Positions 35,054 to 43,128 of a stretch of DNA of 64,000 bases are shown here, one piece after another; position 1 is the first letter of the stretch, and each line of letters starts with the position of its first letter. The stretch lies in NCBI RefSeq assembly GCF_002078175.1, contig NZ_MWFK01000001.1, forward strand, positions 3,410,001 to 3,474,000, given 5' to 3'. This stretch comes from Streptomyces sp. M41(2017) (GTDB lineage: Bacteria > Actinomycetota > Actinomycetes > Streptomycetales > Streptomycetaceae). Below the pieces are notes generated by a model, which saw nothing but the letters and a program-made list of their open reading frames with translations, was not told where the DNA came from and ran no database searches. The position numbers and the translations under genes were made by a program.

Positions 35054-35591
35054 GAGGGTCCTCCGGCGGATGAGGGAGTAGCCGACAGGTCGACGAGAAC
35101 ACACACCTTCGGGTGTCGCGACCTCGTGTGATGACGGCATCTTGCCATTCGGACTGCGGCATTCAGGGTGCCCGCTATGTCAAAATCGGATAACGGGTGA
35201 CCCCCGAACCGCTACGGGTCGGTACTACCTGACCGGATCTTGTACGGGAATCTCTTCTTCCGACCGGAAGATCTTCGGTACATCCCGCGACGCGGAGGGC
35301 CGCTATTGCGCGCCCCCGGACGAACGAGCGCATGTCCGGAAGTGTCAATGGATCACGGCATGAGTCATGTCACCGACGTGTGATCTTGGCGTTATGGACT
35401 CGTCCACGGCACCGTGCGTCGGGTAAGAAGGTTCTTTACACCCCTCATCCGGGGCTCAGGGCGCGTGTGCGGCGCGCCCGTCGCGCAGCCGCCCGTACGC
35501 AACCACGGCGGCAGGGCCTGCGCGGTGCCCGCCCACCCCTCAACCAGGAGTGGTCACCCTCAGACAATGAAGACTTAAGGGGTAAAACAAA
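35054..35591. other. 538-bp divergent intergenic region
   Basis: Separates the ABC operon from malic enzyme. No coding sequence or RNA gene was recognised. A CTTCC-GACC-GGAAG palindrome is near 35258-35271 and AT-richer patches lie at about 35177-35195 and 35560-35591, the latter just before the malic enzyme start (TTAAGGGGTAAAACAAA). No -35/-10 pair is convincing by eye. It must contain promoters for both transcripts. Confidence 0.5.
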
Positions 35592-36815
35592 GTGGCAGCG
35601 GAGATCGTCAATCCTCGCAGCGACAGCAGTACGGATCAGGAAGACGGGGCGGAGCCCCTCGACTCCTTCGACCCGGCTTTCGCGCTGCACCGCGGCGGCA
35701 AGATGGCTGTGCAAGCCACCGTGCCGGTCCGCAACAAGGACGACCTGTCCCTGGCTTACACGCCCGGCGTCGCGAAGGTGTGCAGCGCGATCGCCGAGCA
35801 GCCGGAACTCGTCCACGACTACACGTGGAAGTCGTCCGTGGTCGCCGTCGTGACCGACGGTACGGCCGTGCTCGGGCTCGGTGACATCGGCCCCGAGGCC
35901 TCCCTCCCCGTCATGGAGGGCAAGGCCATCCTCTTCAAGCAGTTCGGCGGCGTCGACGCCGTCCCGATCGCGCTGGCCTGCACCGGTGTCGACGAGATCG
36001 TCGAGACCGTGGCCCGGCTCGCGCCGTCCTTCGGCGGGATCAACCTGGAGGACATCTCGGCGCCTCGGTGCTTCGAGATCGAGCGGAAGCTCCAGGAGCG
36101 CCTGGACATCCCCGTCTTCCACGACGACCAGCACGGCACCGCGATCGTCACGCTCGCGGCCCTGCGCAACGCCGCCCGGCTGACCGGACGCTCCATCGGA
36201 TCGCTGCGCGCGGTGATCTCCGGTGCGGGCGCCGCCGGTGTGGCCATCGCCAAGTTCCTGGTGGAGGCGGGCATCGGCGACGTCGCGGTCGCCGACCGCA
36301 AGGGCGTCGTGTCGCGGGACCGGGACGACCTCACGGACGTCAAGCGGGAACTCGCCGGGATCACCAACAAGGCCGGGCTCTCCGGTTCGCTGGAGTCCGC
36401 ACTCGCGGGCGCGGACGTCTTCATCGGCGTCTCCGGCGGTACGGTGCCCGAGCCGGCGATCGCCTCCATGGCGGACGGCGCCTTCGTGTTCGCGATGGCC
36501 AACCCGAACCCCGAGGTGCATCCCGAGGTCGCCCACAAGTACGCGGCTGTCGTCGCGACCGGGCGGTCGGACTTCCCGAACCAGATCAACAACGTCCTGG
36601 CGTTCCCCGGCATCTTCGCCGGTGCCCTCCAGGTCCGGGCCTCCCGGATCACCGAGGCCATGAAGATCGCCGCCGCCGAGGCGCTGGCCGCGGTCGTCGG
36701 TGACGACCTCGCCGCGGACTACGTCATCCCCTCGCCGTTCGACGAGCGGGTGGCGCCGGCGGTGACGGCCGCTGTGGCCGCCGCGGCCCGTGCGGAGGGT
36801 GTCGCCCGCCGCTGA
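35592..36815 (+). CDS. Malic enzyme (NAD(P)-dependent)
   Basis: Oxidative decarboxylation of malate to pyruvate with NAD(P)H production, 407 residues in the cytoplasm. The catalytic motifs SLAYTPGVAKVC, GDIGPEASLPVMEGKAILFKQFGGVDA and PVFHDDQHGTAIVTLAA are intact, and GAGAAGVAIAKFL is the nucleotide-binding loop. This is the short bacterial type without a phosphotransacetylase tail. The position corresponds to a copy reported as NADP-dependent in S. coelicolor. GTG start with AAGGGG 11 bases upstream. Confidence 0.95.
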   Translation: MAAEIVNPRSDSSTDQEDGAEPLDSFDPAFALHRGGKMAVQATVPVRNKDDLSLAYTPGVAKVCSAIAEQPELVHDYTWKSSVVAVVTDGTAVLGLGDIGPEASLPVMEGKAILFKQFGGVDAVPIALACTGVDEIVETVARLAPSFGGINLEDISAPRCFEIERKLQERLDIPVFHDDQHGTAIVTLAALRNAARLTGRSIGSLRAVISGAGAAGVAIAKFLVEAGIGDVAVADRKGVVSRDRDDLTDVKRELAGITNKAGLSGSLESALAGADVFIGVSGGTVPEPAIASMADGAFVFAMANPNPEVHPEVAHKYAAVVATGRSDFPNQINNVLAFPGIFAGALQVRASRITEAMKIAAAEALAAVVGDDLAADYVIPSPFDERVAPAVTAAVAAAARAEGVARR

Positions 36816-36832
36816 GGCACGCGCGTTCGCTG

Positions 36833-36865
36833 TGACCCCGCCGGGGGTTCCTCCCGGCGGGGTCA
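36833..36865 (+). terminator. Malic enzyme terminator
   Basis: TGACCCCGCCGGG (36833-36845) and CCCGGCGGGGTCA (36853-36865) form a 13-bp perfect stem with a 7-base loop, followed by TTGTTTTC. Confidence 0.92.
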
Positions 36866-37028
36866 TTGTTTTCGCCGCCCTCTCCGCCCCTACCCGTCCC
36901 GTAGCGGGGGCGCCGCCCCCGGACCCCCGCTCCTCAAGCGCCGGAGGGGCCGATTTCTCGCCTTCAGGGACGCGTGTCACAACGGGAGGCGGTTCCGCCG
37001 GGAGGGAGCGGAGCCTATCGTCGGGGCC

Positions 37029-37994
37029 ATGTTCGCTGCCTATGCCGCCCGAATCGACCGTGACCAGCCGCTGAACGGCCTGGAGTTGGGGGAGCGTCCG
37101 GCTCCCGAACAGAGGCCGGGCTGGACCACCGTGAACGTACGGGCCGCGTCCCTCAACCACCACGACCTCTGGTCCCTGCGCGGGGTCGGTCTCGCCGAGG
37201 ACAAACTCCCGATGATCCTGGGCTGCGACGCCGCCGGAGTCGACCAGGACGGCAACGAGGTCGTCCTGCACTCCGTCATCGGCCAGACCGGCCACGGGGT
37301 CGGCCCCGCCGAACCCCGCTCCATCCTCACCGAGCGCTACCAGGGCACCTTCGCCGAGCAGGTCACCGTACCGACCTGGAACGTCCTGCCCAAGCCCCGC
37401 GAGCTGTCCTTCGAGCAGGCCGCCTGTCTGCCGACCGCCTGGCTGACGGCGTACCGCATGCTCTTCACCAACGCCGGGGTACGACCCGGCGACTCCGTGC
37501 TCGTGCAGGGCGCCGGCGGCGGTGTCGCCACGGCGGCGATCGTGCTCGGCAAGGCCGCCGGCCTGCGGATGTTCGCCACCAGCCGCGACGAGGCCAAGCG
37601 GAAGCGGGCGCTCGAACTCGGTGCCGTCGAGGCCCTGGAGTCCGGGGCGCGGCTGCCGCAGCGCGTGGACGCCGTCATCGAGACGGTCGGCGCGGCCACC
37701 TGGTCCCACTCGATCAAGTCGCTGCGTCCCGGCGGCACCGTCGTCATCACCGGCGCCACCAGCGGGGACCGGCCCTCGCACGCCGAGCTGACGCGCATCT
37801 TCTTCCTCGAACTCAAGGTCGTCGGCTCCACCATGGGCACGAAGGACGAGCTGGAGGACCTGCTGGCGTTCTGCGCCACCACGGGCGTGCGGCCGGTCAT
37901 CGACGAGGCGCTTCCGCTCGACCGGGCCCGCGAGGGCTTCGAGCGGCTGGAGGCCGGAGACCACTTCGGCAAGATCGTGCTGACGGGGAGCTGA
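37029..37994 (+). CDS. MDR-superfamily zinc-type alcohol dehydrogenase-like oxidoreductase
   Basis: A 321-residue NAD(P)-dependent medium-chain dehydrogenase/quinone reductase-like protein. The GroES-like half is at about 1-125 (VRAASLNHHDLWSLRGVG, MILGCDAAGVD). The Rossmann half carries LVQGAGGGVATAAIVLGKAAG, and the protein ends HFGKIVLTGS. The zinc ligands of true alcohol dehydrogenases are not obvious, so it may be zinc-free. The gene is monocistronic, 213 bp after malic enzyme beyond its terminator. A short GC hairpin (38024-38031/38046-38053) follows it. Confidence 0.87.
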   Translation: MFAAYAARIDRDQPLNGLELGERPAPEQRPGWTTVNVRAASLNHHDLWSLRGVGLAEDKLPMILGCDAAGVDQDGNEVVLHSVIGQTGHGVGPAEPRSILTERYQGTFAEQVTVPTWNVLPKPRELSFEQAACLPTAWLTAYRMLFTNAGVRPGDSVLVQGAGGGVATAAIVLGKAAGLRMFATSRDEAKRKRALELGAVEALESGARLPQRVDAVIETVGAATWSHSIKSLRPGGTVVITGATSGDRPSHAELTRIFFLELKVVGSTMGTKDELEDLLAFCATTGVRPVIDEALPLDRAREGFERLEAGDHFGKIVLTGS

Positions 37995-38090
37995 CCGGGA
38001 ACGGGAGGCGGTAGGTGCCGCGTACGGCGGGTCCGGGTGTCCGGGCCCGCCGTTTCCGTTCCCTGTCCCCGGTCCTCGTCCTCGTCCTCG

Positions 38091-38136
38091 TGTCAATGTT
38101 GGTTGACATGACGGCACTGTCAACGTAAGTTGACAG
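38091..38136 (+). promoter_or_regulatory. Twin palindromic operator over a consensus promoter for the HTH/Clp-N pair
   Basis: Two copies of TGTCAA-N6-TTGACA lie at 38091-38108 and, extended to CTGTCAACGTAAGTTGACAG, at 38117-38136, with centres 27 bp apart. The first supplies a perfect -35 TTGACA (38103-38108), and 17 bases on TAAGTT (38126-38131) is a good -10 inside the second. Transcription would start at about 38138, the A of the ATG, so the mRNA is probably leaderless. The protein binding both palindromes would repress by covering -35 and -10. Confidence 0.8.
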
Positions 38137-38137
38137 C

Positions 38138-38347
38138 ATGACCGAAGCAACGGATCTTGCCGAGCGCGCGGGTGATCGCGATCCGCGGGTCGGGCTGCGG
38201 GCGGTCTCCGCGCTGCGGAGGCTGCTGGAGCAGTTGGAAGCGGTGCAGGTGCGCAGTGCGCGCAATCAGGGCTGGTCGTGGCAGGAGATCGCCGCGGAAC
38301 TCGGAGTGACCAGGCAGGCCGTGCACAAGAAGTACGGGAGGCAGTGA
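38138..38347 (+). CDS. Small helix-turn-helix protein, probable autoregulator
   Basis: A 69-residue DNA-binding protein. A helical N-terminus (LRAVSALRRLLEQLEAVQVRSARNQG) precedes the HTH WSWQEIAAELGVTRQAVHKKYG. There is no Shine-Dalgarno before the ATG, in agreement with a leaderless transcript. Its stop overlaps the start of the Clp-N gene (TGATG). The twin palindrome in its promoter is the obvious candidate target. Confidence 0.85.
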   Translation: MTEATDLAERAGDRDPRVGLRAVSALRRLLEQLEAVQVRSARNQGWSWQEIAAELGVTRQAVHKKYGRQ

Positions 38348-38916
38348 TGTTCGAACGTTTCACGAAGGACGCGCGGGCCGTCGTCACGGGGGCGGTGTCG
38401 TACTCCGAGCGGGTGGGGGCCGCGACGGTGGAGGAGGAGCATCTGCTGCTCGCGCTCCTCGACCGTGAGGGCAGCCGGGGGTCGTTCGCCCTCGGATCGC
38501 TGAGGTCGGCCGGGCCGCGGGAGTCGCTGGAGCGGGACCTCGCCGAGGCCCGCCGCCGGGGCGGGCTGTCCCGTGCCGACGCGGACGCCCTCTCCGGGCT
38601 CGGTATCGACCTCTCGGAGATCGTCGCCCGCATCGAGGAGGCGCACGGGGAGGGGGCGTTGGAGTCGGGGAAGCGGTCCGGCCAGGGCAGGCGGACCGGA
38701 CGTCGGCCCTTCGGGCGAAGCGCGAAGGAGACGCTCACGCGATCCCTGCGGGTCGCCGTCGCCCGGCGGGACCGTCACATCGGCGACGAGCACCTGCTGC
38801 TGGCCATCACCCTCCAGGGCGGGGTCGCAGGCGAGGTGCTGGGCGATCACGGCATCACGTACGGCTCGGTGACACGGGTGCTCTATGGAGAGGACGGCGT
38901 GGCCGAGGCGGGCTGA
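38347..38916 (+). CDS. Clp N-terminal (Clp R) domain protein without ATPase
   Basis: A 189-residue protein with two Clp_N repeats (about 1-85: MFERFTKDARAVVTGAVSYSERVGAATVEEEHLLLALLD; about 120-185: RSLRVAVARRDRHIGDEHLLLAIT) and no AAA module. Such stand-alone repeats may act as adaptors or decoys for ClpC substrate recognition. They always seem to accompany a small HTH gene, here overlapping it by one base. The linker (about 95-120) is basic and Gly-rich. Confidence 0.9.
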   Translation: MFERFTKDARAVVTGAVSYSERVGAATVEEEHLLLALLDREGSRGSFALGSLRSAGPRESLERDLAEARRRGGLSRADADALSGLGIDLSEIVARIEEAHGEGALESGKRSGQGRRTGRRPFGRSAKETLTRSLRVAVARRDRHIGDEHLLLAITLQGGVAGEVLGDHGITYGSVTRVLYGEDGVAEAG

Positions 38917-38927
38917 GAGCGGAACGC

Positions 38928-38977
38928 CCGGCGGGGCTCTGCGCGCGGGGGAGGCGATGCGCGCGGAGCCCCGCCGG
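38928..38977. terminator. Long GC hairpin between Clp-N and PadR genes
   Basis: CCGGCGGGGCTCTGCGCGC (38928-38946) pairs along 19 positions (one G-U) with 38959-38977 around a 12-base loop, between convergent genes. Confidence 0.85.
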
Positions 38978-38995
38978 TCCGGACGGTCGGCCGAT

Positions 38996-39034
38996 CCCGG
39001 AGGAGCGTCCCGGAGGAACGCCCCGGAGGAACGC
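38996..39034. repeat. Three tandem 13-bp repeats
   Basis: CCCGGAGGAGCGT is followed by two exact copies of CCCGGAGGAACGC and a decayed fourth (CCCGTGGGCGT) that enters the last codons of the PadR gene. A micro-duplication, non-coding apart from that edge. Confidence 0.75.
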
Positions 39035-39044
39035 CCCGTGGGCG

Positions 39045-40127
39045 TTACGGTCGCCCGCTCCGCAGCGTCGATCCGATGTGCGCCGCCGCTGCCGACAAGT
39101 GGCGCCGGATGTCACGGAGTTGCTCTTCCGTCACGCCGTGGTCGCGGGAGGCGTCACGGATGTCGTCGCGGAAGCGGTCCAGGAGGCGGTCCAGGTCGCG
39201 GGCCGGGTTGCCCGTGGAGCCCTCGTGGGCCCAGGACGGTTCGTACTCCGCGGGGAAGTCCGCCGGGGTGGCCGTGTACTCCGGCTCGGCGCGGGTGCCG
39301 GACGGGGTGCGGCCGAAGCCGAACTCCTTGCCGAAGTCCTTCCCCAGGTCCTTGCCGAAGTTCTTTCCGAAGTCGCCGAACTCCTTGGCCAGTTCGGTCA
39401 GCCCCTCGCGGACGCCCGTCGGCCAGTCGCCCCGGGCGAAGTGGTCCTGAACCTGGTCCTGGACGCGCTTGGCCATGCGCTGCATCTCCTCCTGTGCCTG
39501 GGCGCGGGCGTGCTCCTGGGCCTCCTTGGCCTGGCGGCGGGCGCGCTGGGCCTCGTCACGGGCGCGGCGGCTCTCGTCCTTCGCCCGGCGGGCCTGCTCC
39601 TTCCACTCCTGCCGGACGCGCCGCATCTCCTCCTTGGCCGCCCGCCAGGACTCCCTGTCCTGGAAGTCGTCGGCGCCGGCGGAGCCGCCCGCCGCGGAGT
39701 CGTGCCGCTCGGCGCCGGCCGCGCCCTTGCTGCCGCCGCGCCGGGCCTCCGTGGCCGCGGCGCGCATCTCGCGGCGCAGGTCACCGGCCGCGCCCCGCAC
39801 ATCGGCGCGGATCTCCGCCGCGAGCTCCGCGACGGACTCACGGATCTCCAGTTCGAGGTCGGCCAGCTCACCGCTGCGGTCGGCCAGTTCGGCGCGGCCC
39901 GCGTCGGTGATCGCGTACACCTTGCGACCGCCCTCGGAGGTGTGCGTGACGAGTCCTTCGGCCTCCAGCTTGGCGAGGCGGGGATAGACGGTGCCCGCCG
40001 AGGGTGCGTACAGCCCCTGGAAACGCTCCTCCAGGAGCCGGATCACCTCGTACCCGTGGCGCGGCGCCTCCTCCAGCAGCTTGAGGAGGTAGAGGCGCAG
40101 TCGGCCGTGGGCGAAGACGGGAGCCAT
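39045..40127 (-). CDS. PadR-family regulator with long coiled-coil C-terminus
   Basis: A 360-residue protein. The PadR winged HTH is at about 1-80 (LRLYLLKLLEEAPRHGYEVIRLLEERF, YPRLAKLEAEGLV). A long charged coiled coil (about 85-235, rich in RRARDEAQRARRQAKEA) follows, then short repeats of FGK-FGKDLGK-type (about 245-270) and a helical end. The effector domain is much longer than in typical PadR proteins (about 180 residues). Its ATG is one base after the DUF4097 stop, so the two are coupled. Operator candidate at 41234-41269. Confidence 0.88.
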   Translation of the reverse strand: MAPVFAHGRLRLYLLKLLEEAPRHGYEVIRLLEERFQGLYAPSAGTVYPRLAKLEAEGLVTHTSEGGRKVYAITDAGRAELADRSGELADLELEIRESVAELAAEIRADVRGAAGDLRREMRAAATEARRGGSKGAAGAERHDSAAGGSAGADDFQDRESWRAAKEEMRRVRQEWKEQARRAKDESRRARDEAQRARRQAKEAQEHARAQAQEEMQRMAKRVQDQVQDHFARGDWPTGVREGLTELAKEFGDFGKNFGKDLGKDFGKEFGFGRTPSGTRAEPEYTATPADFPAEYEPSWAHEGSTGNPARDLDRLLDRFRDDIRDASRDHGVTEEQLRDIRRHLSAAAAHIGSTLRSGRP

Positions 40128-40128
40128 C

Positions 40129-41178
40129 TCAGAGCACCTTCTTGTCGGTCGGGGTGTCGGCCGGGCGGCCTCCGCCTGAACCGTCGCTCGCGGTGGCGTC
40201 GTCCGGTCCGGCGGTCTCGGGGCCGTCCGTGCCCTTCGTCAGGTCCGCGGCCTTCGCCGGATCGACGGCCTCGATGGTGTCCGTGGACGCGGGGGTGCTC
40301 GGTGACGCGGGAGGGCTCGTGGGCCTCGGGGAGTCCGTGGGCTGCGGGGCGTCCTCGAAGGGTTCCTCCTCCGCCGGGGGGCGGCGCAGCAGGGCGATGG
40401 AGCCCGAGACCGTCACCGCCTTCAGCCGGCCGTTGCCGGCGCCGAGCCGGCCGGTGATCTTCTTGGCGCCCCACTGGCCGGCGACCCGGAGGTCCTCGAA
40501 GGCGCTGGAGACGGTGCCGCTCGCGGTGTTGGCCTCCACTTCCGCGTCCGCCGGATGCGGGAGCCGTATGGCGATCTCGCCCGACACGTTCGACAGCTGG
40601 ACGTCCGTCGGGGCGCCCGCGGCGTCGAGGTCGACGATCATCGAGCCGCTCACCGACTCGGCCCGCACCGAGGAGCCGGAGCCCTCGACCACGGTCAGGT
40701 CGCCGGAGACGGAGTTGAAACGCAGGTCGCCCGTGACGGCCTGGGCCTCCAGATTCCCGGAGACGGTCGTCACGTGGGTCGGGCCGGCGACGCGGACGAG
40801 GGTCGTGTCGCCGCTGACGCCCTTCACCTCCACCCGGCCGTCCACTCCGGAGACCACGGCGGCGGCGCCCACCACGCCCACCTCGACGCGGGTGCCGGCC
40901 GGAACGGCCAGCGAGACCACCGCCGAGCGGCGCCAGCCCTTGGTGTCGAACCACTTGAGGAAGCCCTTCCAGGGCAGGTCCTCGTACGCCACGGTGAGGG
41001 TGCCGTCCTGGTGGGCCACCTGGAGCGGGGGCCCGTCCAGCTCGGACACTTCCAGGCGGGCGGAACCCTCGTCGGTCCCCACGACGTTCACTGTTCCGTT
41101 GACGACGCGCACGTGCAGCGTCGTCACCGGGTCGTCGAAGGAGAGCTTCTTCGGCTCTGCCACGGACCACTCGGACAT
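40129..41178 (-). CDS. DUF4097 (adhesin-like beta-repeat) protein
   Basis: A 349-residue protein with repeated VSG-D strands (VKGVSGDTTLVRV, TTVSGNLEAQAVTG, FNSVSGDLTVVEG, AESVSGSMIV) giving a beta-helix-like DUF4097 domain at about 20-260. A Pro/Ser/Thr-rich disordered tail follows. There is no signal peptide, so it is probably cytoplasmic. DUF4097 proteins are commonly encoded with PadR regulators, here as first gene of that operon. Biochemical role unknown. It could sense the state of the membrane or wall, but this is speculation. Confidence 0.87.
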   Translation of the reverse strand: MSEWSVAEPKKLSFDDPVTTLHVRVVNGTVNVVGTDEGSARLEVSELDGPPLQVAHQDGTLTVAYEDLPWKGFLKWFDTKGWRRSAVVSLAVPAGTRVEVGVVGAAAVVSGVDGRVEVKGVSGDTTLVRVAGPTHVTTVSGNLEAQAVTGDLRFNSVSGDLTVVEGSGSSVRAESVSGSMIVDLDAAGAPTDVQLSNVSGEIAIRLPHPADAEVEANTASGTVSSAFEDLRVAGQWGAKKITGRLGAGNGRLKAVTVSGSIALLRRPPAEEEPFEDAPQPTDSPRPTSPPASPSTPASTDTIEAVDPAKAADLTKGTDGPETAGPDDATASDGSGGGRPADTPTDKKVL

Positions 41179-41233
41179 GGTGCAGACCTCCTCGACCGGG
41201 CCGGACCCGCTCGCGGATCCGAACTCGACGCGC

Positions 41234-41269
41234 CATATCGCGTCTAGCGCTATTCACGATATATCGCGG
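41234..41269. promoter_or_regulatory. Candidate PadR operator upstream of DUF4097-padR
   Basis: ATATCGCG occurs twice as a direct repeat (41234-41241, 41262-41269), and the second copy lies in the palindrome CACGATATATCGCG (41255-41268). This AT-rich TATCGCG signal resembles operators of PadR proteins and sits 55-90 bp upstream of the operon start. Confidence 0.65.
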
Positions 41270-41342
41270 ATGCGGAAAGTCAAGACATCCGTTCCGGTGC
41301 CATCGCTGAGCCGAGGTGGGCAAATCGCCCTAAAGTGACACC

Positions 41343-42197
41343 ATGTCGACTGCCTCCGGCGCATCGGGCGACGGCCGCCCGCGGGGTGAGCGCCCGGCCC
41401 GCACCGCCGGCGCCCTCCTGTTGTGCCGGGCCCGCCCCGAAGCCGTCGGCCCGGCGGCTCCGCTGTTGCGCGAGCGGATGGTGCTCGCCGGAGCGGGGGT
41501 CGGGTGGAGCCTGCTGGTACCCGAGGGAAAGCCCTGGCAGGACGGCGCGGAACCGGTCGACCGCGTGCTCACCGGCTGGGCCACGGCACTCGCCGTCGGC
41601 GCCCCCTGGCCCGTCCTCGCCCTGTGGTGGGACGCCGACCGCAGCGGCTTCGTCCTGGCGTCCGGATTCCGCCGGCCCGTGGGCTATGAATGGCTCGCCG
41701 ACGGCACCCCGGTCGGCGAGGACGAGGCGATGCGCACCTTCGCGGCCCGCCTCGGGCTCGACCCGGTCCTCGACGTACAGGCCCTGGAGCCGCTGACGCG
41801 ACCCGATCCCGAGGCCGACGCCCCGGCCCGCGTGCGGGGACTGCTCGCCGTCCTCGCACGCGAGGGACTGCTGCTGCGGGCCGGTCTCACCCCGGGGGAG
41901 CCCGCCGACCGGCTCCGTGGCGCGGCCCGGATCCTGTACGACGCCGAGCAGATCGACCGGGTCGGCCGGCGTGCCGCCGTCGGAGCCGAACTCGACATCG
42001 TGGAGCGCGGCGCGCTCGGACCCTGGCTGCGCGGTCCACGCGCCCGCGCGCTCGCCGTCGCCCAGCTGGCGCTCGGCCTCCCGCTCACCGCCTGGGGGTT
42101 ACGGCACCGCGGCGGCGGCTGGATCGTCGCGGGCTCGGTCCTGACGGCCCGCGGCGCCCTCGGCCTCGCGTACGACCGCCTGCGCGCCCACTCCTGA
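41343..42197 (+). CDS. Conserved hypothetical protein with TTA codon
   Basis: A 284-residue actinobacterial protein of unknown function. The N-terminal half (ALLLCRARPEAVGPAAPLLRERMVLAGAGVGWSLLVPEG) looks like an alpha/beta domain. The C-terminal 50 residues contain two hydrophobic stretches (about 238-255 and 260-275), possibly membrane-associated. Codon 253 is TTA (42099-42101), rare in Streptomyces and read by the bldA tRNA. TAAAGT at 41331-41336 followed directly by the start suggests a leaderless message. Divergent from the DUF4097 operon. Confidence 0.75.
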   Translation: MSTASGASGDGRPRGERPARTAGALLLCRARPEAVGPAAPLLRERMVLAGAGVGWSLLVPEGKPWQDGAEPVDRVLTGWATALAVGAPWPVLALWWDADRSGFVLASGFRRPVGYEWLADGTPVGEDEAMRTFAARLGLDPVLDVQALEPLTRPDPEADAPARVRGLLAVLAREGLLLRAGLTPGEPADRLRGAARILYDAEQIDRVGRRAAVGAELDIVERGALGPWLRGPRARALAVAQLALGLPLTAWGLRHRGGGWIVAGSVLTARGALGLAYDRLRAHS

Positions 42198-42333
42198 CGC
42201 CTCTCCGTGAAGGGCGGCAGGGGACCGGACGGGAGTAGTCCCGGATCCGGACCGCACCGGACAAGGAACCGGTCAGGGAACCGGCCGACGTGGCAGGAGA
42301 GGCAGGCCAGGGGCGGCCGGGGGGAGCGCGGGA

Positions 42334-42519
42334 CTACTCGTCGTCCTCGTCCTCGTCGTCCAGCCGCGCCAGCCACGTCGCCAGCCGCTCCACCGGGACC
42401 TCGAAGTCCGGGTTGAGGTCGACGAACGTACGCAACTGCTCGGCGAGCCACTCGAAGGTGACCTCTTCCTCGCCGCGCCGCTTCTCAAGTTCCTCGATGC
42501 CGCGGTCGGTGAAGTACAT
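42334..42519 (-). CDS. DUF6104 small acidic protein
   Basis: A 61-residue protein starting MYFTDRGIEELEKRRGEEEVTFEWLAEQLRTFVDLNPDFEVPVERLATWLARLDDE, strongly acidic and helical, matching the DUF6104 group that is conserved and very similar across Streptomyces. No motif reveals a function. Divergent from the trypsin-associated gene at 42682. Confidence 0.85.
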   Translation of the reverse strand: MYFTDRGIEELEKRRGEEEVTFEWLAEQLRTFVDLNPDFEVPVERLATWLARLDDEDEDDE

Positions 42520-42681
42520 GGATGGTGCTCCGTCGGTGCAGGGGAAGTGGAACGCTGGGACGTGCTGGGAAAAGGATAGGCGGGCCGCCGTGCCCGTGAA
42601 GGGCCTCTGTCGTGTGCGGGGACCTGCGGCTAGCCTGCGAGGTCGGCGGTACCACGGGGGCGTGGGGGAACGGGGGATGCC

Positions 42682-43128
42682 ATGGGTGACGCAGTGACCC
42701 GGATCGCACGGATCGAGATGCCGGACGGGACACCGGTGTGGGCCCGGATCTCGGGCGCCGACGAGCTGGAGGAACAGTCCGGGGAGCTGTCCCTGTCGGA
42801 CGTCGCCTTCGGAGACCGGGTCGAGGCCCAGGTCGAGAGCCTGCAGTCCGTCATCACCAGTGTCGCGCGCTCGCTCGCGGCGCCGCTGCGTGCCGTGCGG
42901 CCCGACGAGGTGAGCGTCGAGTTCGGCATCGAGCTGACCGCGAAGGCCGGAAAGGTGGTCGGCCTGCTCGCGGACGGCGAGGCCAAGGCGGGCATCACCG
43001 TGACGCTCACCTGGAACGGCGGCCCGCCGGACCTGGACGACACCGCCGCCCCGCCGCACGCGGGCGCGTCTCCCGGCGCCCCGGCGCACGGCCCCGCCGG
43101 CGACGCCCCCGGCGGGGTCGGAGCATGA
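42682..43128 (+). CDS. Trypsin co-occurring domain (Trypco1 / CU044_2847) protein
   Basis: A 148-residue protein with a Trypco1-type domain at about 1-112 (TRIARIEMPDGTPVWARISG, LSDVAFGDRVEAQVESLQSVITSVA, VSVEFGIELTAKAGKVVGLLADGEAKAGITVTLTW) and a disordered Ala/Pro-rich tail. Domains of this kind are encoded beside trypsin-like proteases of predicted conflict systems and may be a protease partner or sensor. Its stop overlaps the start of the protease gene (ATGA at 43125-43128). It is the first gene of the accessory run to 56.4 kb. Confidence 0.88.
   Translation: MGDAVTRIARIEMPDGTPVWARISGADELEEQSGELSLSDVAFGDRVEAQVESLQSVITSVARSLAAPLRAVRPDEVSVEFGIELTAKAGKVVGLLADGEAKAGITVTLTWNGGPPDLDDTAAPPHAGASPGAPAHGPAGDAPGGVGA

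Noticed and set aside
35445..38738. A 1097-codon minus-strand open frame across malic enzyme, the MDR gene and the HTH/Clp-N genes
   Set aside because: It overlaps four well-supported plus-strand genes and two terminators and shows no recognisable domain.
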